A stretch of 64,000 nt of DNA from Erodium maritimum. Lineage: Eukaryota > Streptophyta > Magnoliopsida > Geraniales > Geraniaceae. Shown here in pieces: positions 24,684 through 36,789 of this stretch. The notes below the pieces were generated by a model. It was not told the origin of the DNA. It did no database searches and saw only the letters and a list, made by a program, of their open reading frames with translations. A program made the translations under genes and the position numbers. The DNA is taken from assembly GCA_963921825.1 (NCBI GenBank), contig OY997593.1:61798039-61862038 (forward strand), read 5' to 3'. Each line of letters starts with the position of its first letter. Position 1 is the first letter of the stretch.

Positions 24684-25259
24684 AGAAATAATGAATAAAA
24701 ATAATATCTTTACTAAAAACTATATTGAGTTAAAAAATAGACAAAAACATATAGTAAGTATTGTTTATGGTATTATGTTATAATAATGAATAAAAATATT
24801 ATATTTTATTGTATTGTGGTTTATATATTTTGCTCACAGTATTTTTTAATGCTTTATATTCTGACCATATTATTTTTCAATGTTATATGTATTATACCCT
24901 TACAGAACTGTTTATTATTTTAACAGAAGACTATGAGCAATACTTATTATATATTTTTGTCAACTTTTAATCTTAGATTTTAATAAGGGACAAAACTGTT
25001 TGTACTATGATTTATGAATATTTTATAAAGAATACAAGTGAATACTATATTGTGATTCGTTAAATATGTTTTGAGTATGATGTTGATTATTAAATGAATA
25101 TTAGGGTTTTTAATTAATGGTGGGCGTTATTACGTTCGGAATTGTCAATAATCATCAGATAACTATTATGGATTTTAATTGTGCCTTGACCACATTGGCC
25201 CGCTTGGCTTTCTCTACTGTTAGGTCCTTGACGTTTTTCATGTCATGGGCCGAGAGGGG
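24684..25259. other. AT-rich spacer, nothing recognised
   Basis: Very AT-rich with repeated TATTATATTT-like stretches and no coding or structural feature that I can support. Confidence 0.5.
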
Positions 25260-25275
25260 AGAGCTAGAGGTGTTC

Positions 25276-26897
25276 CAATAAGGACCATTTCCGCTTCTTC
25301 CATGACGGGGCTACAGATGGCTCTCATGGGTGTTGATGTGAACGTAAAATGCATCTATCATAGATGTTTTTAGCCCACATTTCTAAGCTTTTCAGACCCG
25401 GGATCATGTGACTTAATGTATTTTTCTCTCTATTTATGTAATTGTTCTCTTTTCCTTGGTATTTAGGAGTTTGATGTGAAATAACGAGTTTTTGAGCTAA
25501 ATAGAGCTAATATCAGCTTAAGAAATTTTGGAGTTTGGCTGACCTTGTGAAGGGCATAACTTTCGCATTCGGACTCCGGTTTTCTCCCGTTACCTATCAA
25601 ATCGAAGGGAATTCAAAGATCTACAACTTTGAATAAGGATTTGATGTTGAAAAATGCAACGATTATTTGCACGGGGTGCATCTAACCGTGCATACGAGAC
25701 AGAGGCGCCAGAATTATGCACCAGAAACTTGCACGGCGTGCAAATAACTGGTGCAACTTAAGATGCACCGGAAACTTGCACGGCGTGAAAGCGATAGTGA
25801 AAACGTCAAAAACGCATTTTCCAGTTGCGTTTCCCATTTTTTATTAGTTTGGACTCTCAATATAAAAGGGAAATTAGGTCAGATTGAAGGGTATCACGAA
25901 ATTGGAGAGAAAAAGCCACTTTTGGGGAGAACTTGGAGAACTTGAAGAAGATCAAAGGAGAACTACTAGAATCACATTGAGGTTTTTGTACTTTGGATTG
26001 TTTCTGAATATTTGTATTGGTATTTTCAGTTAATATGAGTATGATTGTTTCAATCCTTCTCTCGTGTTCTTACTTCGTTGCTATGAACTAAGTTTATATC
26101 GATCTAGGGCTAGGGGGAACGATGTGATGAATTGATTGAGCATATTTAGGTCATATATTTATAAACTAATACTAGAAAAGTGTTTATGCATTTCCGTTCG
26201 TAATGCTACATTGCCTTGATCACGTACATGTATGATTAAATCTTGTTAACCAACAATTAAGAAATGAGGTTAAAAAAAGGAAAAAGGAATTGGATAGCTC
26301 GGGTTTCAATCTAGGCTAGAATATGGCTAGACTGACACGAGTGCAATAGCTATAGGTGTAAAACCCGAAAGTTAGAGGAATTCATAGATCGTAATGCTTT
26401 ATGCCGCTCTACACCTAGATTAGAGATAATTAGGTGGACCGAGTGTATTAGGGTCCTAATACGATCGAGAGATGGTTAGGACTACTTAAAGAGAATTCCC
26501 GTTGCCCTTAAAATAGTATTAGTTATAAATGTATGCCAAATATCGTTAAGTTTTTCATCGCATTCGACCCCCGTTAATGTCCTAGATCGTCTTTTATCTC
26601 TGATTTACAATCCATCTGTGGTTTTGTGCTCTGTTTTCGGATCATTTATATATTCTCAGTACTTGCATGAATTTACATTTTACAACCCAAAACAAACATC
26701 GTTATAGGAATAGCTTTATCATCGAATTAATTAACTAAAGTGCTTGTCTAATTGCTCCCTTGGGTACGATATCTCGGACTTAAAACCCGAATACTACTTG
26801 ACGACCGGTACGCTTGCCGTACCATTCTGAGGGTTGATTCTCAGAGTGTCAAGTGTCGAAGGGGTACTGGAGGGTGATGGAAAAGCTTAAGGTTTTG
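25276..26897. mobile_element. LTR-retrotransposon-like remnant, non-coding
   Basis: Sequence such as GATGTGAACGTAAAATGC at the left and GACCGGTACGCTTGCCGTACCA at the right resembles the ends of a long non-coding LTR or leader, but no 5-bp TSD was found. A 15-bp sequence GAGCTAGAGGTGTTC occurs on both sides (25261-25275 and 26898-26912), as if an insertion duplicated it. The identity is inference from general appearance. Confidence 0.35.
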
Positions 26898-26929
26898 GAG
26901 CTAGAGGTGTTCACTAGGGTTTCTGGTGT

Positions 26930-28110
26930 ATGTTAGAATGGATATTAATATGGGTGACTCTCATGGTCACCTACGACCTCACCATTCCCATTCCACCTGC
27001 TTCTTGGGTCCGAGACAGTCCAACGAAGTCCCTAGTTAGAGTTGGGGTAATAGACAGGGCATTGGTCCAAGGTATGGTTGATTCCTTATGCACGTTGGCC
27101 AATAGGGTCTCTACGTTGATGGGTGGAATATGGTGGTCATGAAGCCCAAAGGGATCTTTGGCGGTGGTGGAGGAAGCAGAAGAGATCGAGGGAGACCTTC
27201 TAGGTCATCCAAAGACATCCTTCTTGACTAGCTAGATTGTTAGCCTCGCCTCCTAGTTCGTCTGCATAAAGCCTTCCACCGATACCCCCTTTTGGCCTTG
27301 ATAGAGAGGTCGTAATGGATGGCCGCTCATTCTACTCCTGGGATAATCGCCACGCAGCTATGGCTGATGTGACCCAAACGGCCACAACGCAGATAGAACT
27401 AGAGGATTTTTTCTCCGCTGAAGTGGTTGTGAAATGTCGATCTCCGCTCGGAGCCACGGATATTCCTCCCATCCCCTACGGCTAGTTCGGTCCCCCAACA
27501 ACGCCTCCTTTTCCATTGCATCCCCGATAATGATTCGTATTTGGGACGTACGGGCTTCCACCAGAATGTTGAGCGCTCGGGCCGCAATCCACAAATATTG
27601 AAACACAAGAGAGTCCGACTAGAGGTAGAGACGTGAGGAAGAGGACGAACCCATGAAAGGTCCATGGTTCTTGCTTTAGGATCCCCTCTATCGTCTCTCA
27701 AGAGGGGAAGAGAAAATTGAAGACCATTTCCATCATCGGTTGCACCACCAGCCCCTTGATGTCCTATGTCGCCTCCATGAGATTGTACATAGCCCTTGGG
27801 TTAAAACACCTCTTGGCTAGAAACCGGCGGACAAGCGAAAATCGGTAGCGAGCGCGGTCCATGGCCAAAACCACCCTTTCGGGACAATGATGACCCATTG
27901 TCCTCTTATTTGTCTCCGACATGTGACACCGTACTCATCCTGCCCTCGGTGGACAATAGGTCCTCTGGTGGTTCTCTCCACCATGCGACCGGTCCCAAAA
28001 ATAAAACCGGTGGTTGAAGGACGGAGTGGAAGAAAGGACGCCGACGGGAACAAAGATGGGGAAGATACACTTACATGTTTGCAAGATGGTGACGACAACA
28101 TTACATCAAT
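26930..28110 (-). mobile_element. LINE ORF1 (DUF4283) fragment, degraded
   Basis: On the minus strand, three frames together show a typical DUF4283 order: WVIIVPKGWFWPWTALATDF, then RCFNPRAMYNLMEAT, a KQEPWTFHG-like piece, and EARTSQIRIIIGDAMEKE followed by LRAEIDISQPLQRRKN. Stops and frame changes interrupt it. Such regions belong to ORF1 of plant L1-type elements. No boundaries with a TSD were identified. Confidence 0.55.
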
Positions 28111-29843
28111 TTTGTTTTAAAATTATAAAGAGTCAATCGTTAATTCGAGAGAAGATGTACATTTTTGACTCGCGTGTATTTTCATTTGTGAATCTTAACT
28201 ATACTTTTATTGTACTTATACCCTTTGAATCTCTGGCTTCAAAGTTATCAACCTCTATCTGTGATACAACCAACTGTGATTTTCGATAAACAACATATAT
28301 GCACTATGTTATTTTAATTGATTTATTTTCTCTGTTTGTTTGATTGTATGTCTCACAACCTCTTTCCTTTCTAGATAAACGGAAAAATGTCCAGTCAAAT
28401 ACTATGATATCAAATTTTAATTAATTATCAATCACAAAAAGTACAGGGCATTTATATATAAAGATAACACTAATGAAAGGTCAGAAACATAATTATTTTG
28501 TAACGGGGTTCATAAATGCTGTAACAGTACCCAACCTCAACTCAAGTCGACCACTGGTTGGTTGGCCTCCTTATTGTTATTCATTTTTATCTTGAACTTA
28601 TGGATTATTTCATTTACTTTTTCTTTCCTACGCTTTCAGTACCAAGAGGACCCCACAGACCGACTGTGGACGAATACGATAGTGACACTGCCCCAGATGG
28701 CAGATACATCACGCAAAACGCGCCGTTTCAATTGAAGTGGTGGAAGGTGGGCCCCAATCAAACCGGTATGATATTACGGGACTGTGGCTCAGTACGTGGC
28801 GGCCGATGGTCCGGCGTGGGCTACCCCCTTGATCATTAACTTCACCATCCGTGATGCAGGCTGGTTGTCCCATCGGGCCCCACCCCGTAATCCGTTCGTA
28901 CCCACCCTTTTTTAAGTTATTGTTGTCATTTTATATTGGGCCGAGTGGGCCAGACCCAACAGGTCCAGCTTGTTTTTTTTTTTCCTTTTTTTTCTTATAA
29001 AATATTTTCCATTTTAAGGAGGACTTTGTGTGTTCCATGTTGTTGTAGTGTAGAGTTGTGTGCTTGTGCGTGCCGATAAATTCATCCCTACTTTAATCCG
29101 TTGCCTCGGGCCTGTTCACTTCGCTGCCCAAACAAGTGTTCATAAAGCTAAAGCAAAATATACGCGGTTTAGTGTAGCTTTTTATTTGTTTCTAGTAGCC
29201 GTGAAGAAGTGAACCTAAAGTCTCCGACGTGATCCATGTGTCATGTTGGTCTCGTGGCAGTCTCTTACATAAGCTTCATTAACGTTAATTATAGCTAATA
29301 ATTGAGATAGTTAAGTCGTTTATCTTGATTAGCAATTACTAACCAGCACAGTATTATAGTAATGAAGAGCCAACTCCCCTGATTATATTTCCAATAATGA
29401 CTGGAGTGTCAACAAATATTTGACCTAACCCATGTACAAATATGATGGAATATTAGTTTAGTTTCATTTTAATTCAATTAGCATTAATCCTACTTAAAAA
29501 TAAAAGGAAGAATGGTTTCTTTTGACTGCATTCCTACATACAATATATTATTATTATTAGGTTCACGGCCCACGTCAGGACCTTTTTGGAATTTCTAAGA
29601 TTTTTATTCTTTTTCTTTTTAATTTTTGTAATTATGATTATGTTATCGAGGGTTGACGATTGTACCGCAGTCAGGACCAATCCTTCATCAAGAGGATCTG
29701 CTTACCCACAAAGGGTATGGAGTAAAGGTTCAGCAAAACACTCTTGAACAATACTAAAAACTAATTTGGAAAAAATATTGTTCTATCCATATGTACTTAT
29801 CAATCCATTAGCAATTTATTATGAAACATGTTAACTGTTACAT
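28111..29843. other. AT-rich intergenic stretch
   Basis: No gene recognised. A frame at 28558-28839 encodes 93 residues with no known domain and is probably fortuitous. Confidence 0.45.
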
Positions 29844-31139
29844 AAAGCAAGTGACTGCACGAAACAGCTCTCCAAAACACCTCTATGAGGTTACCTCTTA
29901 ACCTATTTGGATTGTCGCCGCCGCCGTCCTCATCCGTCCTCTCCGATCGCCTGCCTGCAGTCCCTCCACTGCTCCCTCACTCACAGCAGCTCTATCTCCA
30001 GCCATCGCTGCCCAGTCGAGGTCTGCTCGCCGTCGTTCTGTTCCGTCTCCGAACGCCTACATCTGGGCTCCCACTGCCGCCATAGACGCCCCCTCGACAC
30101 CAGCCTCGCCCATTTCCGATCAATCGATGTCGGATCTGCCTACTCCCCATCTCCATGAGTCGGAAATGGTCAACTCCGACCAGATCCACTCACATGCAGA
30201 GGTCCCTCGCGACCTCGGGGTCTCCGCCCAGCACCATGCACGCCGCGCTGCCGATCTCCCACCGCTGCTCGGCCCGGTTTCTGCCTCCCCTCGGAAGCCG
30301 CTGCACCCGACAGATCTGAAGGACAAGTCGGGCTTGCTCTTGCCCATCGTGATGTCTCTGGTCGTCGGCGATGCTACTGACCCACCGGATCCTTGTCCGT
30401 CTTACACCGGACTGTCATCGACGCCGAGGGAGGTCTACCGGGATTTGATCACCCTTCCCTGGCCAATCCAGTCTCCGGTGAGTACTCACCGTCCTCCTCC
30501 GGCCGAGCAGGGGCAGGCTGCTAGCCCTATCTGTCCGAGGGTTGGCCGGCCATCGGGGACGTCTTCTGTCACGCCCCAATTTCAGTAAACCGAACTCGGG
30601 ACGCGAACATTTCAAATCATAAAACACTTGAAACCAGTTTTGAATAAATACTCTGAAACTACTATTTAGTTATCAAAAATAATAATATTTACATTACAAA
30701 CGTCCCAACAAGTGGACAAGGTACAGTATCCGTCACTAGACTCAACAAAATAAAGACCAGACTCCGCTCCTAGCTCCACAAGCTTCAAGAGCTAACCTAG
30801 TCCGTCCGGTGATCAGTACCTGTAGGAAAAACAGCTAGGGGTGAGCGTTCGCTCACCACCACGGATAACAGACTAACTATGGCATAATTAGTAGATAAAG
30901 CCAGTAACACAAAAGTCAAACCCAACACCGGGACTACAGTCCCCAACTCAAGTACTTAACTGACCCACAACCCGTTACTTTCCTCAACAGACTCAACACT
31001 CGATAAAGTAATGTACACCCGACACAACTATCGACGACCTCCTCCAAGGACACGACAGAAAGAATACGCAACGCCAAACAAGATCACAAAGGATCGCACA
31101 CCAACTGCTCAGTAACCTCCCTCAAACCCAGTTATCAAT

Positions 31140-31680
31140 CTCAATCAGGTCAAGGATCGACCTATCGCAATTCCGCGACACGAAGTCGGATCAGGCTGTC
31201 GACCTATCACAATTCATCGACACCAAGTCGGATCAGGCTGTCGACCTATCGCAATTCATCGACACCAAGTCGGATCAGGCTGTCGACCTATCACACTCAC
31301 AACTTCAGGTAACCACAATCACAATCACAGGCAAATTCAACAAACAGGCACTCAAGGCCACCCAAGACACCTCAGTAGTCAAGACTCGGGTTCAACAACC
31401 CCACGGGCACTCACGGCCACTCAAGACACACCAACGGTCAAGACTCGGGTTCAACAACCCCACGGGCACTCACTGCCACTCAAGACACACCAACGGTCAA
31501 GACTCGGGTTCAACAACCCCACGGGCACTCACGGCCACCCCAAAATACCAACAGTAACACACGGGCTCTCATGGCCACCCAAGACACCAATTTAAATAAC
31601 ACGGGCTCTCATGGCCACCCAAGACACCAATTTAAATAACACGGGCTCTCATGGCCGCCCAATACACCAATTTAAACAGT
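31140..31680. repeat. Tandem arrays inside solo LTR copy 3
   Basis: First array (31150-31295): about three units of 57 bp with CGACCTATC..CAATTCATCGACA and CAAGTCGGATCAGGCTGT. Second array (31340-31675): units with CACGGGCACTCACGGCCACT and GACTCGGGTTCAACAACCCC, passing into shorter CACGGGCTCTCATGGCC units. The second contains the hairpin GGGTT-CAAC-AACCC in each full unit. Confidence 0.8.
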
Positions 31681-33190
31681 CAACCTCTGGGCATGGTCAT
31701 ATGCCTCCAGTAATTCTAATATCGCTATGTTCTCTGTTCCTACGACACTACTAAGAGTCACATGCTTTTCTCATAAACGCTACAATCCCGTAACATGCTT
31801 TTCTAATATTTAAATAAACCTACTCAACCCACGACACCCCGGTGTCACATGCAATTCTACTGTTAACTTTCCCTAATCAGGGCCGAGATCCGGCTACTTT
31901 TCCCTACCTCGTATAAAACTCCAAAAGTGCTCCACTAAGTCTCGATGGGATCCCTGTCACTCGCCGAGCTTCCCTTTGCCTCGGTCCGCAGCACGATCTA
32001 AAAGAACACAAATTTAAGGCACTTTTAAACTAGTACGAATAAACCGAAATTCAATAAACTTAACGCCCAAACGTAACCCCGACAATGTCGATCACTCCCA
32101 AACTTCCCAATTACTCGACATTGTCGACAAAGGACCCGTAAAGGCCCGATTCGCCCGACATGGCGAATCTTCCCGGGTTTTGTAAATGCCCTTCTGGGGC
32201 TCCAAAAATTCTCGTTTTCGTTTCTACGGTCTTAGAATAGTTCAAGGATCCCAATGCACTTGACGGAATCGAATTTCGACTTCCGAGTCAATTAATTAAC
32301 GTTTAAAGTTTCTAAAACCCGTTAATTACAACTTTTCCAGTTCAATTCCAAGTTTCGATTCGGTTATGGATAAATGGTCTGGGGAACGTTTTAAACCTCC
32401 CGAAAACTAAAACCGAGCACCCGAGTACGTGGGCCCCACCCGGCCCACTTGGCCGTGGGCCCTAGGATTTCAATGGGGCTTGGCCACCATGGTGGTGGCC
32501 GGCCCTAGGTCCAGCCAGCCACCTCCTATGGTGGCCGGCCACCCCCTATGGTGGCCGGAGCTCCTCCCGAGCTCCCGGTCGCCGGAAAACGTTCAATCAA
32601 ACCTCCAAACACCTCTAAAACGTCTCCAACACTTCCCCAACCTCAATACAACCCTAACCCATTTATTTTAACAAAAACCCTAGCTTTTGAAACTAAACAA
32701 AACGACGATCGGTTTAGGTCTTACCAACGAGGAAGACGAGGGGAAGAAGATTGCTCCTTGCCTTGAGACGATCCAATGGTTGATGACGTGAATAGTACCA
32801 CAAACCCTAACTTCTCTCTCTTTTCTCTCTTCTTCTCCTTCTCTCTCTAAAACTCTCTTCTTTTTCAAAACTAACACATTTTCCCTTTTTTTTCCTTTTT
32901 TACATGTGTGGCCGGCCACCCCCTTGTCCCCTCTAGTTTCCCCCCAAAACTAACACCACCACAATTTGGACAAGTGTCAAGGTAGGTCCCACACCTTTTG
33001 GAAAATATCTACTTGATATTTTCCACTCATATTCGCGAAAAACAGACGTTTCGGGCCCCGAACTGGCACTTTTCCCAAGAAATTACGAAACTTGGCAGGC
33101 TACAAGGAAATGGCTCAACTAAGGCCGCTGAGACGCTGGCTAAGCTTTTTGGATCCAAAACGGTGCTCGAATTGACCAAAACGTCGCTCG

Positions 33191-33216
33191 GTTGACTTTT
33201 CCAGCGAAAAGTCAAC
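33191..33216. repeat. 10-bp-stem inverted repeat near the 3' end of LTR copy 3
   Basis: GTTGACTTTT (33191-33200) and AAAAGTCAAC (33207-33216) are perfect reverse complements around a 6-base loop. The matching place in copy 1 has the same outer stem. Confidence 0.75.
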
Positions 33217-35122
33217 TTTTCCCAAATTGATCAGAAAGTTGCCATGAGTCCCCCGGAACTCACTTTGGTCAATAACGAGGTCAACTTAAGTCCGATATGA
33301 CCCTCGGGGTCAATTTAGGTTAAGTTAAGTGTTTGTCTTAAAAGTTTTAAATTTTCCTGTTTTTCGCAGGTTTGACTGTCGTTGACCGGGAGTGGTTCTT
33401 ACATCTTCTGAGACCCAGGCAAGCCGCATCTCCCCGATCCCGGATTGGGAGGATGAGGAACTGGTGGTCTCGGACGAGGGGGTCTCGCTGTTTACGTCGG
33501 GATCGTACGAGTTCTTCCTCGCAGCGAGGGTTGCAGGGGACGGATCGCACAATTAACACATCGTCTGCGGGATGATGTTGCGGAAATGGAAGGTTACAGG
33601 GATTTTGGTGGATTTCCTGGCCCCCGACGTCACGGGCTACCACTTCCCGTCTGCCAGGACTATGGAAGATATCCGTCATAGGGGCCCCTGAGCTTTAAGG
33701 GTTTTCCCCTCCTCTTTGAACCGCTCCGGCGCTTCGATCGGGCGGAAGACATCAGCTTCAACCATGTGAAACTCGGGGGTTAGGGCACTGAATATCCCGG
33801 GAGGAGCTAGGAACTCATACATTCGGGGTCTCGTGGCGGGCAGTATAGGCACACAAATCCTGTCGGACCCAATTCCGACGGTCCGACGGGAGGACAGTCA
33901 TCTCTGGCTGCGGGTCCGTATGGAGCTGTCTCGGCCACTGCGGCGCAGGACCAGACTTTGTTTCCCAGGTACTGATTCCTCTGTTGTGATAGACCTGCAG
34001 TACGAGAGAGTGGTGGATTTTTGTCGCAGGTGCGGCATGTTGACACACAGGCTACCGAACTGCCAGACTCTGCTGCCGGGGATTGGCCGGGATGAGGTCC
34101 AATATGATAGGTCTATTCTGGTTCCCCGGGACTTGGATGTGGATCAGCTGCTCTAAACGGTCTGGGAGGCACCTCCTCTAGTATCACACCCGGCGATCAC
34201 GTACCTCCTGAGTGATCTAACTCTGAACTCTATGGTCCGTTCTAGAGAGATTACCATGGGCGCTGAGTCGTCCAATGCAGGCACTCTGAAGCCTAACTTT
34301 CTAGCTAAGGTTAACCACGAAGGGTTGACCACTATCTTGCAAGGGGATGGCCATGGAGCACCCAACCCGCCACCCAGGCCCACAAAGCCTGACTTCCTGG
34401 CTAACATCCACCCTGCTGCTGGCCCTGTGATCCAAGCTCCCCCCGGATACAATGTGATGAGGAGGAAGGAAAAGGAGACAGATCCACGGGGCTACCCGGC
34501 CGACCCTCTGGGGAGTCTAGGCAAAGGTGGACCCAGCAGAAGCAAAGGTAAAGGCAAGATGACCACTCTGAATACCAGAAGTGGTTCGATGTATGCCCGC
34601 CCACCGGAGACAAAGAAGCAGAGGGGCGACCCGACTAACCAGCAGCAGTCATGGTATCCGCTCTTTCAGGAGGAGGAGCGAGCAGTCGGAGCGGAGGTCC
34701 AGAGGCCTCCGATGGAGGAATGATCTGCCCCAGTAGGAGTGGGTGGAGTCGGCCCCAGACTATACCTACAGACTCGGGACAACCACTGCTGGGAGGTCTC
34801 GGGCAGCCTGCATCATCAGCACCAGTTATTTCCGTTTATTGCTATTATTTTTATTCTTGTTGGGACTATTTACTTTCTGTTGGTTTTGGAACTTGGTTTA
34901 TTTTCCCCCGTTATGTTGAAACGACGGTAGGGAGATGTCTTGAGTTGTTGCCCACGAGTTTATGTGGGCTAAAATTATGGGTCCATGAGCGCCGGGCTTG
35001 CTATGGTCGGCCCGGACAAACATTTGGAACCCGAGGCGATCACGCCTCGTCCTACTTGATTGTCTTTTGATATTAATGAAATCTCCGGTTACCCGTTTCA
35101 AAAAAAAAAGCAAGTGACTGCA

Positions 35123-36770
35123 AAGAGTACTAAGTGATATGTGTCTATTAAATCTGTCACTACTGTAACAATTAAGAGGTGCGTGCTGCTGTAGCAATTT
35201 TTTTAGATTTGATGTAACGCGTAAATATTTGGGACATTCCATCAAAAGAGTAGCATCGAGAAAGAATCATCGCTTAATTAACCGTTCTCTAAAGAACTAC
35301 AGAGACGCTACATTTAAAATAGCGTCACTTTAATTAGTGTGTGTAAAAAACGCAATACATTGTACTATTGTTTAAGACTGATTCACAACATCTCTTTTAT
35401 TAAGATTTAAGACATTATTATAAATATAGTGTCTCCTAAGTGTTATCTTAAGAGACGTTATACTTTCAATGTAATGTTTTGAGTCTTAACTCCAAAAACG
35501 CTATGTTAAAAATTACTTCTCCATAAATTTGAAATTAAGACACACTACTATACAAACATAGCATCTCCTTATAATCAACTTAGAGCATCTCCAACGGATC
35601 GTGTCAGGGGGTCGTTGCAGGCGCAGGCAAGACGCTGACACGACTCGCTGACACGACTCGTCGTGTCAAAGGGGTGTGTCAGTCGGTCGTTGCAGAATCC
35701 AGCAACGACGCGTCGCCGTGTCAATGAGCTATTTTAAAGGAGAGAGAAGATCATTTTGCTCCAAAAGCACCTCATACCATGACTCCTTGACACTAGACCA
35801 TTGGAGAAGCCATGTCAGGAAGCCAAAAAGCACTTCCTGACACTACTCCTTGACACTGCCAGTGTCAAACCATTTAAGAGACACTTATTTAAAATAAGAA
35901 AATTTTCAATATAATAGTCTACCAAACATTTTGAAAATGATACTATGGTTTGAAATTTAATACCCTGACAAAACATACACTAACAATTTGGTATCCATCT
36001 GTTAACTTCCCGTCTATTTTGGACGGAAAACAGTCATGTGTGAAGCACATGATCCTTACCTTTTATAAAATACCCAAAACACCCTTTTACCTATTCCCCT
36101 CCTTTTGTTATCTTAACCCTCTCTCTTTCAGAACAACAAAGAGCACGTAGAGGATCTCCTCCTCTTCCGGCCTTCATCGACTTTCACCACCAGAGACGAT
36201 AGATTTGGAGAGTTGGTCGGCAGCGCGGGGAAAGGAACGACCGACCATAGCGGAGACGAGCTTTGCAACAACGATTAATTTTTGCAGATGTGGTTGTACC
36301 ACGACACTCTCATTTATTTTCCACTAGTTGTTTTCGACTCTCTGGAAGGGAAACCACGTGATTAGAACTGGTCCTCTCTCGTCGTCAGAACCATTATCGT
36401 CTTGGACGCAGAATAAGGTGACCCCCTTGTTGCCTTTTACCAGCACCCACATGCCCGCATGGAATCCTAGGTTGCGACGGAGCACAACAGTGCGGTCATC
36501 CGTTTGTATGTCTCAAAGAAGAAGAGGATCAAGAGGCGCATATGAAGAAGGGTCTACATATTCTAATCATGACGGGGAACAATTCAGAGCAAAGATATGA
36601 GGTGGATTGGGGATAATAACAGACGATGATAAAAAACGATTGAAAGGGTATCCGAAAAAAATGTTGATTTTAACATGAATGATTAAGACCGGCTAAAAGA
36701 AAAACTACCTTAAAAGCATGTTTAACAAAAGCATATGAATCGAGTTCAACCATATAGTCAATCACGTTTT
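35123..36770. other. Intergenic with DNA-transposon-like fragments
   Basis: 35130-35580 has repeated short motifs (GAGACGCTA, AGCGTCAC, GAGACGTTA, CATCTCTT) and a CACTACTATAC stretch, like the subterminal region of CACTA elements. 35583-35880 begins GAGCATCTCCAACGG, a common terminus of small plant DNA elements, with several TGACAC repeats. Neither has a confirmed opposite end. 35940-36770 shows no supported feature. Confidence 0.4.
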
Positions 36771-36789
36771 TCTCTCTCCCAACAAAACC

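Larger units (their letters stand above)
30567..33403 (+). mobile_element. Solo LTR, copy 3, inserted in element C
   Basis: A 2837-bp segment starting TGTCACGCCCC and ending GTGGTTCTTACA, flanked by the exact 5-bp repeat TCTTC (30562-30566 and 33404-33408). It contains no coding domain. It shares both ends and the early stem-loop with copy 1, but its internal tandem arrays are unrelated in sequence. Because it interrupts ORF1 of element C, it is the younger insertion. Confidence 0.88.
30127..34723 (+). pseudogene. ORF1-like protein of element C, interrupted by LTR and stops
   Basis: The frame opens at ATG 30127, is broken by the LTR at 30567 and resumes in the same phase at 33409. In-frame stops follow near 33554, 33690, 33768 and 34154; the frame ends at 34723. 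About 585 codons in total. The N-terminus is Pro/Ser-rich. After the LTR comes WEDEELVVSDEGVSLF, a DUF4283-type region, then LRVRMELSRPLRRRTRL and the zinc knuckle FCRRCGMLTHRLPNC (CX2CX4HX4C, about 34021-34065). The tail (34232-34723) is basic and Pro-rich. It does not end in HPRLQE, so C belongs to a different subfamily from A, B and E. Each part, including its breaks, is given as seen. Confidence 0.7.
29860..35108 (+). mobile_element. Non-LTR element C (ORF1-only), split by a solo LTR
   Basis: The sequence AAGCAAGTGACTGCA stands at about 29845-29859, just before the element, and again directly after the A run at about 35100-35108 (35108-35122), giving a 15-bp TSD and a poly(A) tail. Subtracting the inserted LTR and its 5-bp duplication leaves about 2.4 kb, the same size as element A. 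It carries a gag-like ORF1 and about 370 bp of 3' untranslated sequence but no reverse transcriptase. Confidence 0.8.

Noticed and set aside
31140-31680. Evenly spaced repeats resembling a CRISPR array
   Set aside because: A eukaryotic LTR minisatellite: units are contiguous and diverged, and there are no unique spacers or cas genes.
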